Assembly (NCBI GenBank): GCA_958510825.1
Contig: OY294048.1
Coordinates: 27,865,026-27,929,025, forward strand
Reading direction: 5' to 3'
Origin: Brachypterus glaber
Lineage: Eukaryota > Arthropoda > Insecta > Coleoptera > Kateretidae
Length of the DNA stretch: 64,000 nucleotides
The notes beneath the pieces were generated by a model that did not search any database, was not told where the DNA came from, and was given only the letters and a program-made list of their open reading frames with translations. A program made the position numbers and the translations under genes. This document shows positions 1 to 10,740 of the stretch, piece by piece. How positions within the stretch are numbered: the stretch's first letter is position 1; every line of letters starts with the position of its first letter.

Positions 1-137
1 TATTTTTTTTGGTGGTAAAGACATATTGTATCTTTAATTTATCTTTAAACTAATAAACTAACTTTGAAAAACAATATTCACAAAAAGAAACCATAAAAAC
101 TTACACAAAATAAAGAAATGCAAAAATAAAAAAGGTA

Positions 138-360
138 ACGTGGTTAGTCGCGCGGTCTACAATTGTAGACCAGGCAGGTTTCAATATGAATAAAAACAAT
201 ATTATACCCATTCAAAGTGTGAATTATTACTGATCTAATAGATTGATATATTGACATAATGCACAGCTACTCGAAGGGGCGCAAGCGTAAACACTCCGTG
301 TAAAAAGTTACCCAGCTAAAAAAAAGCATGGTCTACGATCGTAGACCGCGCGCCTAACGA
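138..360. repeat. Terminal-repeat remnant with paired 18-bp palindromes
   Basis: Two perfect 18-bp palindromes of the form GGTCTACNATNGTAGACC lie at 154-171 and 330-347. Each is preceded on its outer side by TTAG-x-CGCGC in inverted orientation, so the whole is an inverted repeat of about 220 bp. The right end runs into GGG-TTAA (365-368), the form expected of a piggyBac-type end, but I cannot see a matching TTAA-CCC on the left. I read it as a small non-autonomous element or two ends brought together by deletion. Bases 1-137 hold nothing I recognise. Confidence 0.45.
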
Positions 361-363
361 AGG

Positions 364-1540
364 GTTAAAGAGGTGGTCCCGTTTCGATTTGACGCTCCGA
401 TAATGCCGGGTAATTAAGATAAATCTAATAATTTTAACGCAATTTTACTTATTTACTTAAAAACAGCTAATTTGGTTCTAATATCAACCAAATTTTTAGA
501 GAAATATCGCATTACTCGGATAAGCTGGATAACTTGATTAAGGGGTAACTTAAATATTACTGCAGGTTAAAAATCTTTTAAATGCTGCTAAACTTGATTC
601 TGTGGACCTGCAATATTAAAATGCCAAGAAAAAATGATAAGGCCTTATTTGATTATTACTTAAGGCTTAAAGTTAAACAAAGATTTTCGTTGGTATTTTG
701 TTTATAATAAGGTTGGTTGTACCCTTGGGCGTTGAAATATAAATATTACTGGATTCATTTAAATTTTAAAAAATATGTTGGTGCATTGTTACGTCAGCAG
801 CTTGCCGAGATGGAAGGACAACTATACTCTAGCTTGTAGGACGTTACTAATGTTTCTCTAAAAAGTAAAAAATTAAAAATTTTAACACCAAAAATAAACC
901 TACTTTTATGTCTCTAAAAAGTTATAAATAAAAAATAGGTGCGTGCCAATTTCACAGCAAAAATGTAACAAAAAAATTACTTTTTCTATTTAATTTATGG
1001 AGTGGTGAAACTGGCACCAACTTACTTTGTATTGTTTTATTTTTAGAGACATGCCGCGACATAGCGACTGGGCTATGTGTAAAAGTAAATGGAAAAGAAA
1101 CTGAGATTCTCTGTATTCCACCATACTTTAGCTGGCTTACAGATATTAGTTGACTGCGAACATAATAGATGACACTACATGTACCAAAAAATGAACCAAA
1201 ATATTATTCGACTAGAAACTACAAGTTTGGTAATAATATATTACTAAGAAACTTGTAGACATTATTCATAAATTAAAATTATGATTGACAGTGTACCTTA
1301 TCAATACTTTCGCAAATTACACAGAACCACAAAAAAAAGTTAAATTAGATACTATTAACCACACTATATTTTTAACTGACTTCCAAAAAAGGAGGGGGTT
1401 ATCAAATTGATAACCTCCTCCCTAAATTGATAATATTTTAATATTTAAATTAAAATTGATAATTCGACGTGTGACAGTTTTTTTTATGTTTGATTCAGTA
1501 TAAGTCTGGAACGGATGAATGAAATTGGATAAAACTTTTT
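364..1540 (+). repeat. 1.2-kb repeat, unit 1
   Basis: The unit begins TTAAAGAGGTGGTCCCG and is followed after about 1193 bp by a second unit starting in the same way; a third lies at 5304. The three can be followed through shared landmarks, such as the block 'GACGCTCGGATAA' and the pair 'GGTGCCAATTTCAC' / 'GTGAAACTGGCACC'. The last two form the arms of an internal hairpin bounded by GTCTCTAAAAAG and its complement (about 880-1055). Near 1380-1440 is a block ACTTCCAAAAAAGGAGG with a short fold-back. No reading frame of note is present. It may be a local satellite or tandem copies of a larger transposon. Confidence 0.75.
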
Positions 1541-2655
1541 GCAACTTAAAGAGGACATTCATGAAGTGGTCCCGTTTCAATTTGACGCTCGGATAATTCC
1601 GGGTAATTAGAATAAATCTAATAATTTTAACGCAATTTCACTTAAAAACCGCATAATTTGGTTCTAATATTAACCAAATTTTAAGAGAAATATGGCATAA
1701 CTCGGATAAGCTGGATAACTTGATTCAGGGGTAACTCAAATATTACGGCAGGTTAAAAATCTATTAAATGCTGCTAAACTTGATTCTGTGGACCTGTAAT
1801 ATTAAAATGCCATAAGAAAATGATAAAATTTGTGATTATATCATAAGGCCTTATTTGATTATTATTTAACGCTTAAAGTTTAACAAAGATTTTCGCTCGG
1901 ATTTTCGTTGGTGTATCGTTTAAAATAAAGTTTGTGCCCTTGGTCGTTGAAATATAAATTTTACTAGATTCATTTAAATTTAGAAAAATATTTTGGTGCA
2001 TTGTGACGTCAGCAGCTTGCCGAGATGGAAGGACAACTATACTCTAGGAGGATGGAGGATGTTACTAATGTACAAGTTTTGTTTCTCTAAAAAGTAAAAA
2101 ATTAAACATTTTAACACCAAAAATAAACCGACTTCTATGTCTCTAAAAAGTTAATAATAAATAAAAGTCGGTGCCAATTTCACAGCAAAAATTTAACAAA
2201 AAAATAACTTTTTGTATTTAATTTATGGAGTGGTGAAACTGGCACCAACTTACTTTTTTATTTTTTATTTTTGGAGACATGTCGCGACATAGCGACTGGG
2301 CTATGTGTAATAAGTAAATGGAAAAGAAACTGTTTGAGATTCTCTGTATTCCACCCTACTTTAGCTGGCTTACAGATATTAGTTGACTGCGAACATGATA
2401 GATGACACTACATGTACCAAAAAATGAACCAAAAACTTATTCAACTAGAAACTACAAGTTTGGTAATAATATATTATCTACTAACAAACTTGTAGACATT
2501 ATTCATAAATTAAAATTATAATTCACAGTGTACCTTAACAATACTTTCGCAAATTACACAGAACCACAAAAAAGTTAAGTTAAATTAGATAACCAGACCT
2601 TCCAAAAAAGGAGGAGGTTATCAATTCGACGTGTGACTGTTTTTTTTATGTTTGA
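1541..2655 (+). repeat. 1.2-kb repeat, unit 2 (main part)
   Basis: Collinear with unit 1 (for example GTGGTCCCG at 1566 against 373, and the internal hairpin near 2130-2285). It stops at about 2655 where a foldback element begins, and its last about 40 bases (GGAACGGATGAAYG...TTTTTGCAA) reappear at 3590-3628 beyond that element. The foldback therefore inserted into this unit. The junction with unit 3 is then interrupted by the piggyBac-like element at the TTAA. Confidence 0.75.
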
Positions 2656-3589
2656 TCGCTCATTAAGGCATATCCAGCAGCTTGCATAAGAACATAAAAC
2701 ATAAGAATGCGATGCCGTCATTGCCCACACAGCACAAACACGTTCCTATTATATACATAGAATATTCTCCGGGAATATTGAAACATTATAAGAACATTCC
2801 CACAATGTGCTGATATCACCATAGAACGTTCTATGCACATTCAAATGTTCACTATTTTGAAAATTCTAGGAACGTTCTGAGAATATTTGATGAAACATTT
2901 ATAGAATATTCTAAAAATATTTTGGTATATTTAAAAATTATTTTTGTGAATATAATAGGTTTGTTTGTGTTGCTTTACTTAGACTATATAACGTAAGCAA
3001 TAAACATCCAACCATTTACCGACCATTTTAAGATCGGATGTTGCAACCTGCAATCTATAGATTGCTCTAGCATAGAATTTTCCATAATGAGAAAATCCCT
3101 ACCAAAATGACTTTAGCATTGATCGTTGAAGGGAATTGATCCTTATAAGAATATATTAAATTAAAAAGTTAAGCGTACAGATGGTGGCGCCATCTAATGT
3201 TGTACAAAAGTACTATACTGTTAATTATCCTTATAGGCTGGGATCGTTTTTGGTAAAAATTGAGGAGGGGTAAAAACAAGTTTTTCAAAAAAAAAATCAG
3301 TAATTTTTAATAGGGATGTATTTTATGTCGGATATATTTTAATTTTAATATAATATATTTTTTTATTTAGAGAGAACATTCTATGCATGTTATCATTTTT
3401 AAGAGAATGTTATTGTTATGTTTTATAAATATTCTCGAAGAATATTCTACAAGAAGTATATTGACACCTTTCAGAATATTCTGTGCTGTGTGGGTGACTT
3501 ACAAGATATATGGAGGCCCATCAAGCCAATCACGGCATCGCATTGTTATGTATAATGTTCTTATGCGAGCCTGTGATTAGGCACTAAAT
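2656..3589. mobile_element. Foldback element carrying repeated AGAANNTTCT palindromes
   Basis: The ends are inverted repeats: the left arm has GCATAAGAACAT then GCGATGCCGT then CCACACAGCAC, and the right arm gives the same order in reverse complement (about 3490-3575). It interrupts a 1.2-kb repeat unit. The flanks ATTAAGGCA and ATTAGGCA could be an 8-9 bp target duplication, which would suit a hAT-type element, but they are imperfect. Six exact AGAANNTTCT palindromes occur, three in each half, plus several near matches. There is no transposase, so it is non-autonomous. Confidence 0.6.
2759..3482. promoter_or_regulatory. Cluster of AGAANNTTCT sites (heat-shock-element-like half-pairs)
   Basis: Exact AGAANNTTCT sites are at 2759-2768, 2823-2832, 2903-2912, 3373-3382, 3439-3448 and 3473-3482. 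Near matches are at 2791-2800, 2869-2878 and 3428-3435. AGAANNTTCT is the inverted pair nGAAnnTTCn from which heat-shock elements are built. Longer runs such as 2864-2887 have spacings of 5 and 6, so they are not perfect three-unit elements. No promoter or downstream gene is visible; binding is only a possibility. Confidence 0.3.
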
Positions 3590-4110
3590 TGGAACGGATG
3601 AACGGAATTGGACAAAACTTTTTGCAAATTAACCCATATCGTACCAAGGACAGAAAACAAACTAAATATTTCTGTTTAACTGTTTATTTGGTAATATTTT
3701 ATGTCCATTAGGACATTTCGAGACATTTTAAAAAAACAAAAAAAAAATGATGGTGCGAAAACGCAATGGTAGGATGTATGTAATTTTTAATTTAGTTTTT
3801 TTTTTTAATTATCTTTTGTGATACTTTTTAAAACAATTAGTGTAAAGGCGTACGCCACATCTTTGACAGACAAAAATAGTGTGATTTTGATACACTTTAC
3901 ATCTACGTCTTGATTTTGGTGCACTTCTTCCTATATGTCCAACGTTATCAAAACTATTACATTATTTTTCGTAGGTTTTAATATATTATTTTAACTTTTT
4001 AACACCCCTCTCGCAATATATAACTTAAAATCTAACTCATTTTTTTTAGTACTATATATGTTGTATATCTTCCACGAATATACTAATAACACAGCCTTAC
4101 AAAAAAAAAA

Positions 4111-4735
4111 TGCTACCCGAGCTAACTACCATACCTATACGTATTTGAGGTCGTTAAATCCGAATCCCATCAGGTCAGGATCAAGGTCAAGGTTAAAATG
4201 AGAAAAAACCATTGAATCGGCGTGTACCACTAACTAATTTAAGGCCCACTTGCACCAAATTTTGGTACGGGATTAACTCAGCTAAACCGAGTTTAAGTTA
4301 AAAATGCTGCGTTCTGATTGGTCAGCTGTCAATTTAATCCAAGTTTAAAGTTAAACCAGCATTGGTGCAAGTGGCCCTAAGACGTTTCTGGGGTCGCTAA
4401 ATCCGATGGGGTGATGGGGTGAAAGTTACCCCAGATTTGGATTTAGCGACCCCAGAAACGTATCAGAGTAGTGGTTCACGCCGATACAATGATTTTTTCT
4501 CATTTTTACCTTGACCTTGACTTTACCTTCTGACCTGATGGGGTAAAACTGACCCTGAATTCGGATTCAGCCACCTCAAAAACCTATAGGTATGGTGGTT
4601 CAGCTCGGGTTGCAGAATTATTTTTTTTTTGCCGATTCAAATAGTTTGTTTCTCATTTTGATCTTGAATTGACCTTGATCCTGACCTGATGGGGTCAAAC
4701 TGACCCTGGGTTCGGATTCAGCGACCTCAAAAACG
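4111..4735. repeat. Inverted repeats nested in the piggyBac fossil
   Basis: The left arm (4111-4230) and right arm (4472-4612) are inverted copies of one sequence with landmarks GAGCTRACTACCATACC and AAGGTCAAGGT. A third copy in the same orientation as the right arm follows at about 4640-4735. A smaller hairpin (4381-4465, arms GTTTCTGGGGTCGCTAAAT) lies at the centre. The block also interrupts the transposase reading, and a MITE (4243-4377) is inserted into it. Confidence 0.65.
4243..4377. mobile_element. 135-bp MITE, TIR GGGCCACTTGCACCAA, TSD TAA
   Basis: The ends are inverted (GGCCCACTTGCACC against GGGCCACTTGCACC) and flanked by TAA on both sides (4240-4242, 4378-4380). Internal arms with AGTTTAA / TTAAACT continue the hairpin. 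A 3-bp TAA duplication with GG-ends suits a non-autonomous PIF/Harbinger-type element; that assignment is inference. Confidence 0.65.
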
Positions 4736-5303
4736 TAATCTATTGTATGACGAAAGATGCCAGTAGCATTTTTTTTTTCACTAATTCCAATTCTGTAATT
4801 TTCTAAACCATTGTCTTGCAAGTCGACTCCCCCCATATATTTGTTGAACATTTTTATACAATTTAGTTGTGGAATAAAATAAAAATCAATATTTTTAAGT
4901 CATTACTTGTCTAGAAATATTTATATCATATCCTACCAATGGTGCGTTTTCGCACCACTCATTTTTGCATGTTACTGCATATGTTGAAAATTTTCACATA
5001 TTTTTGAGTAGGTGTATAATTGTTTATGTTTATTTAACTTATATAAGTTTAATATGAATCATCCTGAAAAATTTTTTTCTAGTAAAAAAATAACATTAAA
5101 TTGGTACGCATCAAAAAAGTAAGTTTTTCCTAAAAATTAAATTATGTTACAACTAGTTATTAAAAAAAATCTTATAACAACAAATATTTATACTGTTTCT
5201 AACCCTTTAGTAATATTATACAATTTATAAAATTTAAAAAACTTAATTAGTTTTTCAGAAAAAAAATCTAGAAAACAGTGGTGCGTTTTCGCACGAATAT
5301 GGG

Positions 5304-6012
5304 TTAAAGAGGTGGTCCCGTTTCAATTTGACGCTCGGATAATGCTGGGTAAGCCGGATAATTAAGATAAATGTAATAATTTTAAAGAAATTTCACTTAA
5401 AAACCGTATAATTTGGTTCTAATATGAACCAAAGTTTTAGAGAAATATCGGATAACTCGGATAAGCTGGATAACTTGATTAAGGGGTCACTTAAATATTA
5501 CGGCATGTTAAAAATCTTTTAAATGCCTTTAAACTTGAACCTGATTAAAATGCCAAGAGAAAATGATAAAATTTGTGATAAGGCTTTATTTGATTATTAC
5601 TTAACGCTCTTAAACGTTAAAGTTTAACAAAAATTTTCTTTGGTATTTCTTTTAAAATAAGGTTGGTTGTACTCCTGGGCGTTGAAATATAAATATTGTT
5701 AGATTAATTTAAATTTAAAAAATTATGTTGGTGCGTTGTGACTTCAGCAGCTTGCCAAGATGGAAGGACAACTATACTTTAGCTTAGAGGACGTTACAAA
5801 TTTACAAGTTCTGTGTCTCTAAAAAGTAAAAAATTAAAAATTTTAACACAAAAAATGAACCGACTTCTATGTCTCTAAAAAGTAAAAAAGAAAAAATAAG
5901 TCGGTGCCAATTTCATAGCAAAAATTTAACAAAAAAAAATAATTTTTAGTATTTAATTTTAATGGTGAAATTGGCACCAACCTATTTTTTATTGTTTACT
6001 TTTTAGAGACAT
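5304..6012 (+). repeat. 1.2-kb repeat, unit 3 (truncated)
   Basis: Resumes with TTAAAGAGGTGGTCCCG directly after the piggyBac-like element and follows units 1 and 2 to the hairpin end TTTTTAGAGACAT at about 6010, then diverges. The TTAA at its start is the right copy of the piggyBac target duplication. Confidence 0.7.
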
Positions 6013-6737
6013 ATAAGTGTTAGGATTTTTCTTACGTATTTTTGGGCGCTGATAACGAATATGACTATGAAAAAGCTAGCTGATCCACAAGGTAGCTGGC
6101 CCCCTTCTTATGCAAAAGGGATTTTACTCATCCGTAGCGGAGCAGATATACAAAGTAACTGCTATACACTCAGACATGCTGGTCCATTGTGTTTCCGCGT
6201 AAACATCATTTGATGTAAGAGCAAAAGCCGTTATACTTCCAACACATATAATGCTTTTGGCAAAAGTTAAAAGCAAATTCAATGGAAGCTAGATGAGTTT
6301 TTGGTGCAAAACGCATTGCATACCAAAAACATTTAAATCTTAATGTTGGGTGACACTTGACGGTAAATGAAGAATTGTACCTTCGTTTTCGCCTCACTTG
6401 CTACAAGTGGGCCTGATACATCCGAACCTGGTAGGTCCTTATGAAAGATATTCGTCCTTGCCATAAAAAGCTAACTGAGCCACGTCCGATGTAGTCGGAT
6501 TTTGATCAGCAAAGCCTAGTTATTCCTTTTATTAAGACCAAAGACACTGGCAAGTAGCAGCTAAGCCCACATCAAACACCTGCAGTCCCTGCCACTACTT
6601 GATTAGTTCTCTGGTCTCATTAAAAATAAGTAGTCCCAGAAGTCATTTTCCGAGCAAACCGATGTCGTCGGCAGACCCGGTTAAGCTAGATACATAAAGG
6701 AATCGAAATACCAGCCCAAGTCCTGCAAGTCCCTGAA
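6013..6737. other. Non-coding, nothing recognised
   Basis: No convincing reading frame, RNA gene or repeat boundary is seen. Base composition is less AT-rich than the neighbours, and it may be part of an older element adjoining the palindrome that follows. Confidence 0.4.
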
Positions 6738-8222
6738 TAAATAAAAGTTAGCCAGAGCCTAATCTAGTCCCTGATGCATAACTCGTTGTAAAGCTTATTA
6801 CTTTGGAAATGGCCAATTTCCCAAAGGCTTCGAATTAGACACTACATCCACGCAATCTTTGGATCCAGCTTATCTTGACTTGGGGGCTGGCCACACCCGT
6901 ACTTGTTCCTAACAAGTGCAGATTTAGCTGAATTTTGAATATGTTATACAGGGTGTCTTAGAACTAACGCACTTCCTTTTATGGAGTGATTTTAAATTTA
7001 AAAAATAACTTAGGAACCCTTTGTATTAATGCAATATTGTTTTGCATGTGATTTTTCATTATTAAGGCCTATTAGCCAATGGTATTTGCATGTAGTTACT
7101 TCAACCAGGGACGTCCGAAATGGGGGGTCTTATCACTTTTTCCCCAAACTTTTTTGTGCGTTTGGAGTAGTATTCCTCAGGTAAAAATACATTTAAAAGC
7201 TACTCTTGTTGTAATTCCGTAGTATTAACCGTTTTTGAGAAAAATACAATTAAAGGAAAAATACTAGGTTTTGATAAACAAAAATTAAACACTAAAATAT
7301 TAAAAACCAAGATTTTGGTGATGTAGGGTTACTGTACACCAAAATCCATGGAAAAAAGTTTCTGTACACGTAATTCCAAAAATCGATTTTAAGGGAATTA
7401 CAGTCTCCCAAAATACACAATTTTTAAGGGGTAATCTTAAAAACGATTTTTGGACCTACATACATGGGAACTTTTTGCTTAGCTTTTGATGTAGGATCAC
7501 CCTGCCTTATTAAAATTTGGGTTTTTAACATTTTAGTGTTTTGTTTGCGTTTGTTTCTTGAAACGTGTAATTTCGCCTTTAAATGTATTTTTCTCGAAAA
7601 CGGTTAATCTTACGGTATTAGTAAAAGCACTTTTTTATGTGTTTATAGTTGGTCAATACTATTTTAATAATTATTAAAATATTATAATAAACCCACAAAA
7701 AAGTTAAGCAACAAATAATTTGGGGCAAAAAAGTGATAAGACCACCCATTTCGGACGTCCCTGGTAGAAGTAACTACATGCAAATACCAATAGCTAATAT
7801 GCATTAATAAGAAAAGATCACATGCTAAGCCTTGTTACTTTAGCACAAAGGGTTCCTGAGTTATTAAATAAAAATCGAATAGAACCCCTTTTGAAGGGGA
7901 GTAGCGCCCTTACGAGTTGTTTTTGACATATGTAATAGGAACTTTTCTTCATATTTTTGATTTAGAATCACTCCGTAAAATGAAGTGTGTTAGTTCTTTG
8001 ACACCCTCTATAACATATTAAAAATTGAGCCAAATCTACACTTGTTAGGAACAAGTACGGGTGTGGCCAGCCCCCAAGTCAAGGTAAGCTCGAGCCAAAG
8101 ATTGCGTGGATTTAGTCTAATTCGATGCCTTTGGGAAATTGGCCATCTTCCAGAGTAATAAGCTTTACAAGGAGTTTTGCTTCAGGGACTAGATTAGGCT
8201 CTGGCAAACTTTTATTTAAAAG
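6738..8222. repeat. Giant palindrome, 1.5 kb, arms of about 600-790 bp
   Basis: The left arm (from 6738, landmarks GCCAGAGCCTAATCTAGTCC and GGGGGCTGGCCACACCCG) is repeated inverted in the right arm ending near 8222. The arms look close to 90% alike by eye; the right arm carries about 90 bp missing from the left. Inner parts of the arms (TACAGGGTGTC near 6950; CAGGGACGTCCGAAATGGG near 7104 and inverted near 7746) are related to the elements at 15.7-16.0 and 31.25-31.65 kb. The centre (about 7340-7430) has a further small hairpin. No transposase frame is seen. Confidence 0.75.
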
Positions 8223-8714
8223 GGGTACCATCGTATTCATAATCCGAATTTGAAGTAAAAAAAGTTCTACAACCATAGAGTTCACCCCCGGCCCAAAAAC
8301 TACCCCTGAGAAAGGTTGGAAAATTGAGTTTCGTATGCCAGATGTTCGACCATGGTATACCTAGGAAAAATGTGGAATTAATTTGGTACTCCTGCGCACT
8401 TCGAAATTTTGTTAAATGGTACCTACACAATTTTTAGATTGTCAATTTTAAAAGTTCAGTTTTTTTGTTAAAAAACAATATTTTTTACTCTGTTCATTAT
8501 TTGTTTATTTATCTTATTATTTTGTTTATTTATCATTACTCTGTTCTGTCGGTTTAATATTAACTAGCCTTAAGGCCACTTCCCCATTTCCAAGGAAAAA
8601 AATCCTACAAACTCCCTCATTTTAACACTAACGTTTTCTCCTACCTATCCCAAAATACGTCCCCTCTTACCATCCCACAATATTTTATTTTTTATTTTAG
8701 TAAACCATTCAGTT
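8223..8714. other. Non-coding, nothing recognised
   Basis: AT-rich sequence without a supportable gene or a repeat boundary. Confidence 0.4.
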
Positions 8715-8784
8715 ATGTCTTTTCTACCTTGGTACATAATTACTATTATATAATAGTAATTATATACCAAGGTAGAGAAGACAT
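8715..8784. repeat. Near-perfect 70-bp palindrome
   Basis: Arms of about 34 bp starting ATGTCTTYTCTACCTTGG with only a few mismatches and practically no loop. A partial third copy of the outer arm (GTCTTCTCTACC) lies just downstream near 8829. It looks like a very small MITE or cruciform-forming repeat. Confidence 0.6.
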
Positions 8785-10040
8785 TTTTATAGCCGAGGGA
8801 TTTAAGAGTACGAGCCTATAATAGTCTTCTCTACCGTAGTTTATATATTAGTTTTTTCACTACCAGCACTATTTAACTATTTTTATTCAAATAATAAAAT
8901 AAATTATTAACAGAAATTATATTTCTTGAAAGTTTCATAAAAATCAAGTAGCCTTGATCAATGACGTTTGCTCAAATAAATACTTTGAACTGACTTTTAA
9001 AAATTTAGTTTTTTTCAATTTTTTTTGCTAATTATTGATTGTATTGATTGATAATAATTATAATTAATTATATTTAATAAATAGAAAGTTATTTAAAGCT
9101 ATTTTCTTGGGTTTAATTAGTAAAAATTGCACAAAGAACTGAAATATCTAAAGTGGCAGATATCAATTGTTAATAAAATTTACTCCTACTAGGAGAGAAA
9201 AAATTATTATTGCTATAGGTGAAGAAAATTGATTTCATAGTCTGAAAACATTATAAATAATGGTATGTTCTAAAGCTAGTAGTGAAAAAAAATATGTACA
9301 TGATTATAAAAAAAAAGCTCAAAAAGACCTGTTTTTTGTCGTTTTTCGTTTGTCAACGTCACGCTTTGGTCAAATCATCACCCATGCCAACCACAACCTG
9401 AGTATCAACTAAGCTTTCCTCGTGAAATATCACCAAAAATACATACATATGACAAATAAAGAAAAGTCCACTGGGCAAGAGAGCCGTGAACGCCATTAGC
9501 ATCAAAAACACCAAACAGGCGAAAAAAACAAACCAAACCAAATAATTAGGTTACGTTACGTCGGACGTTTAAATAACTAGTTGGTACTCAGTACGGCTCT
9601 GTTCCAATGCAAATTTTAAAAACAATTTACCTGCATGCTTACCTTAAAATACATGCATTTAATTCAAAATTAATTTGAAAATTGGATAATTTTATAGACG
9701 ATGATGTGTTTCTAAACATTAAAGGCATTTTAATGCGTACCAATAATTGGTTAAACGGATGGTTAAACTTACCCTTATTTTAAATTGTTCTCTTTAGAAC
9801 TTATCATAAGGAAAACTAAAAAACGTTTATTCAGTCATTATACAACCCTTATTTTTAAACCGCTTTTATTTTTTAAAAACCCTTAGGTATGATTTGAGTT
9901 GAATCTGTGGCGCACCTGGGATTTTTCTTGAGGGGGAAATCCAGGGACGGCCAAAGGGACAAGCCTATAGGCTTTCTAACAGTATCAATAAGTTTTTGTC
10001 AAGTCACAAACAAGGGCTTAGCCACACTTTTTTTGCATTA
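8785..10040. other. Non-coding, nothing recognised
   Basis: AT-rich DNA. Short frames present on both strands (for example near 9359-9541 minus and 9907-10161 plus) show no domain and no codon bias, so I do not call them genes. Confidence 0.4.
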
Positions 10041-10740
10041 TAGGAAATCAAGTTTAGCGTCGCAGGCTATTTTTCTTAGAATTTTCAAGGTCATGCATTG
10101 TCACCTCAGAATTTCAAAAACTTCTAATAGGCATAAGAAGCCCTGTAAAATGCACATTTAGTGCCGCAGGCGAATATTTTGAGAAATATTAAGTTTTTGC
10201 ATTTCCCAGACAACTCAGAATTTGGACTTTTTAATTAATTTTTTTTTATTTTTTTATTTTATTATCTAACCTTGTAGAAATTGGGGGCGGAATGTGTTAT
10301 TTCAACGATACGATCCGGTACTATGTTTATAGTATAATTTAGGTTTGAATAGTAATTAAGTTTAGCGCCGCAGGCGAAAATGTTACATTTTTTTAGGACA
10401 AGCGATTTGTTAGAATTCGAAAAGCAAGTTATTTTATAAAACTTTTAATGTTTATGTGGGACATTATATCTAGGGCCTAAGTAAGCCATTCGGCTTTAAG
10501 ACCTAAATCTAGTGTTCCTAGAAGCTTCTTAAAATACAACTTATCATGTTTAGTGTCCCAGGCGAATTTTTTTAGAAATCTTGAGGTTTTGCCTTTTTCA
10601 GTTTTATGGGTCATATTATTTTATAAAATTTATTAAGAAAAATGTTGGTTTATTTAGCTTCGCATGAGAAATTTTTTGAACTTTCAAGGATACGCATTTT
10701 GCAAGCACCTCAGAATTTGAAAAAATCTATCTCAAAAGGG
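10041..10740 (+). repeat. Degenerate array of a 'TTTAGCGCCGCAGGCGAA' unit
   Basis: Five variants of TTTAGYGCCGCAGGCGAA start near 10050, 10157, 10362, 10548 and 10656. Most are followed by an AT-rich stretch with TTTTTAGAAAT, AAGGTTTTGCATT and CTCAGAATTT. Spacing is irregular (about 105-205 bp). It looks like an old minisatellite or decayed tandem repeat and explains the GC-rich islands in this region. Confidence 0.6.

Larger units (their letters stand above)
3809..4857 (-). pseudogene. piggyBac-type transposase remnant
   Basis: Two separated fragments on the minus strand read as piggyBac transposase, the DDE enzyme that cuts and pastes at TTAA. The first (about 4857-4735) contains NKYMGGVDLQDN followed by LENYRI and later FRHTIDY, matching the conserved 'YNKYMGGVD' block of the family's catalytic domain. 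The second (3958-3809) reads C-K-V-Y...CQRCGVRLYTNCFKKYH and then a stop. This is the C-terminal cysteine-rich domain, though one of the first cysteines appears to be lost. About 780 bp of unrelated inverted repeat lies between, and the N-terminal half is not recognisable, so the gene is dead. Family assignment is from recognised motifs. Confidence 0.7.
3633..5303 (-). mobile_element. piggyBac-like DNA transposon, decayed, flanked by TTAA
   Basis: The element is bounded by TTAA on both sides (3629-3632 and 5304-5307). Its ends begin CCCATAT-CGT on the left and, in reverse complement, CCCATATTCGT on the right. A TTAA duplication with CCC-ends is the hallmark of piggyBac elements. The palindrome GTGCGAAAACGCAC or close forms recur inside the ends (about 3753, 4945, 5281). 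Two recognisable transposase pieces lie on the minus strand, and a block of inverted repeats with a MITE sits between them. It inserted in the junction between units 2 and 3 of the 1.2-kb repeat. Confidence 0.7.

Noticed and set aside
9907..10161. 84-codon frame
   Set aside because: Overlaps the CGCCGCAGGCGAA repeat array; starts at a non-ATG codon.
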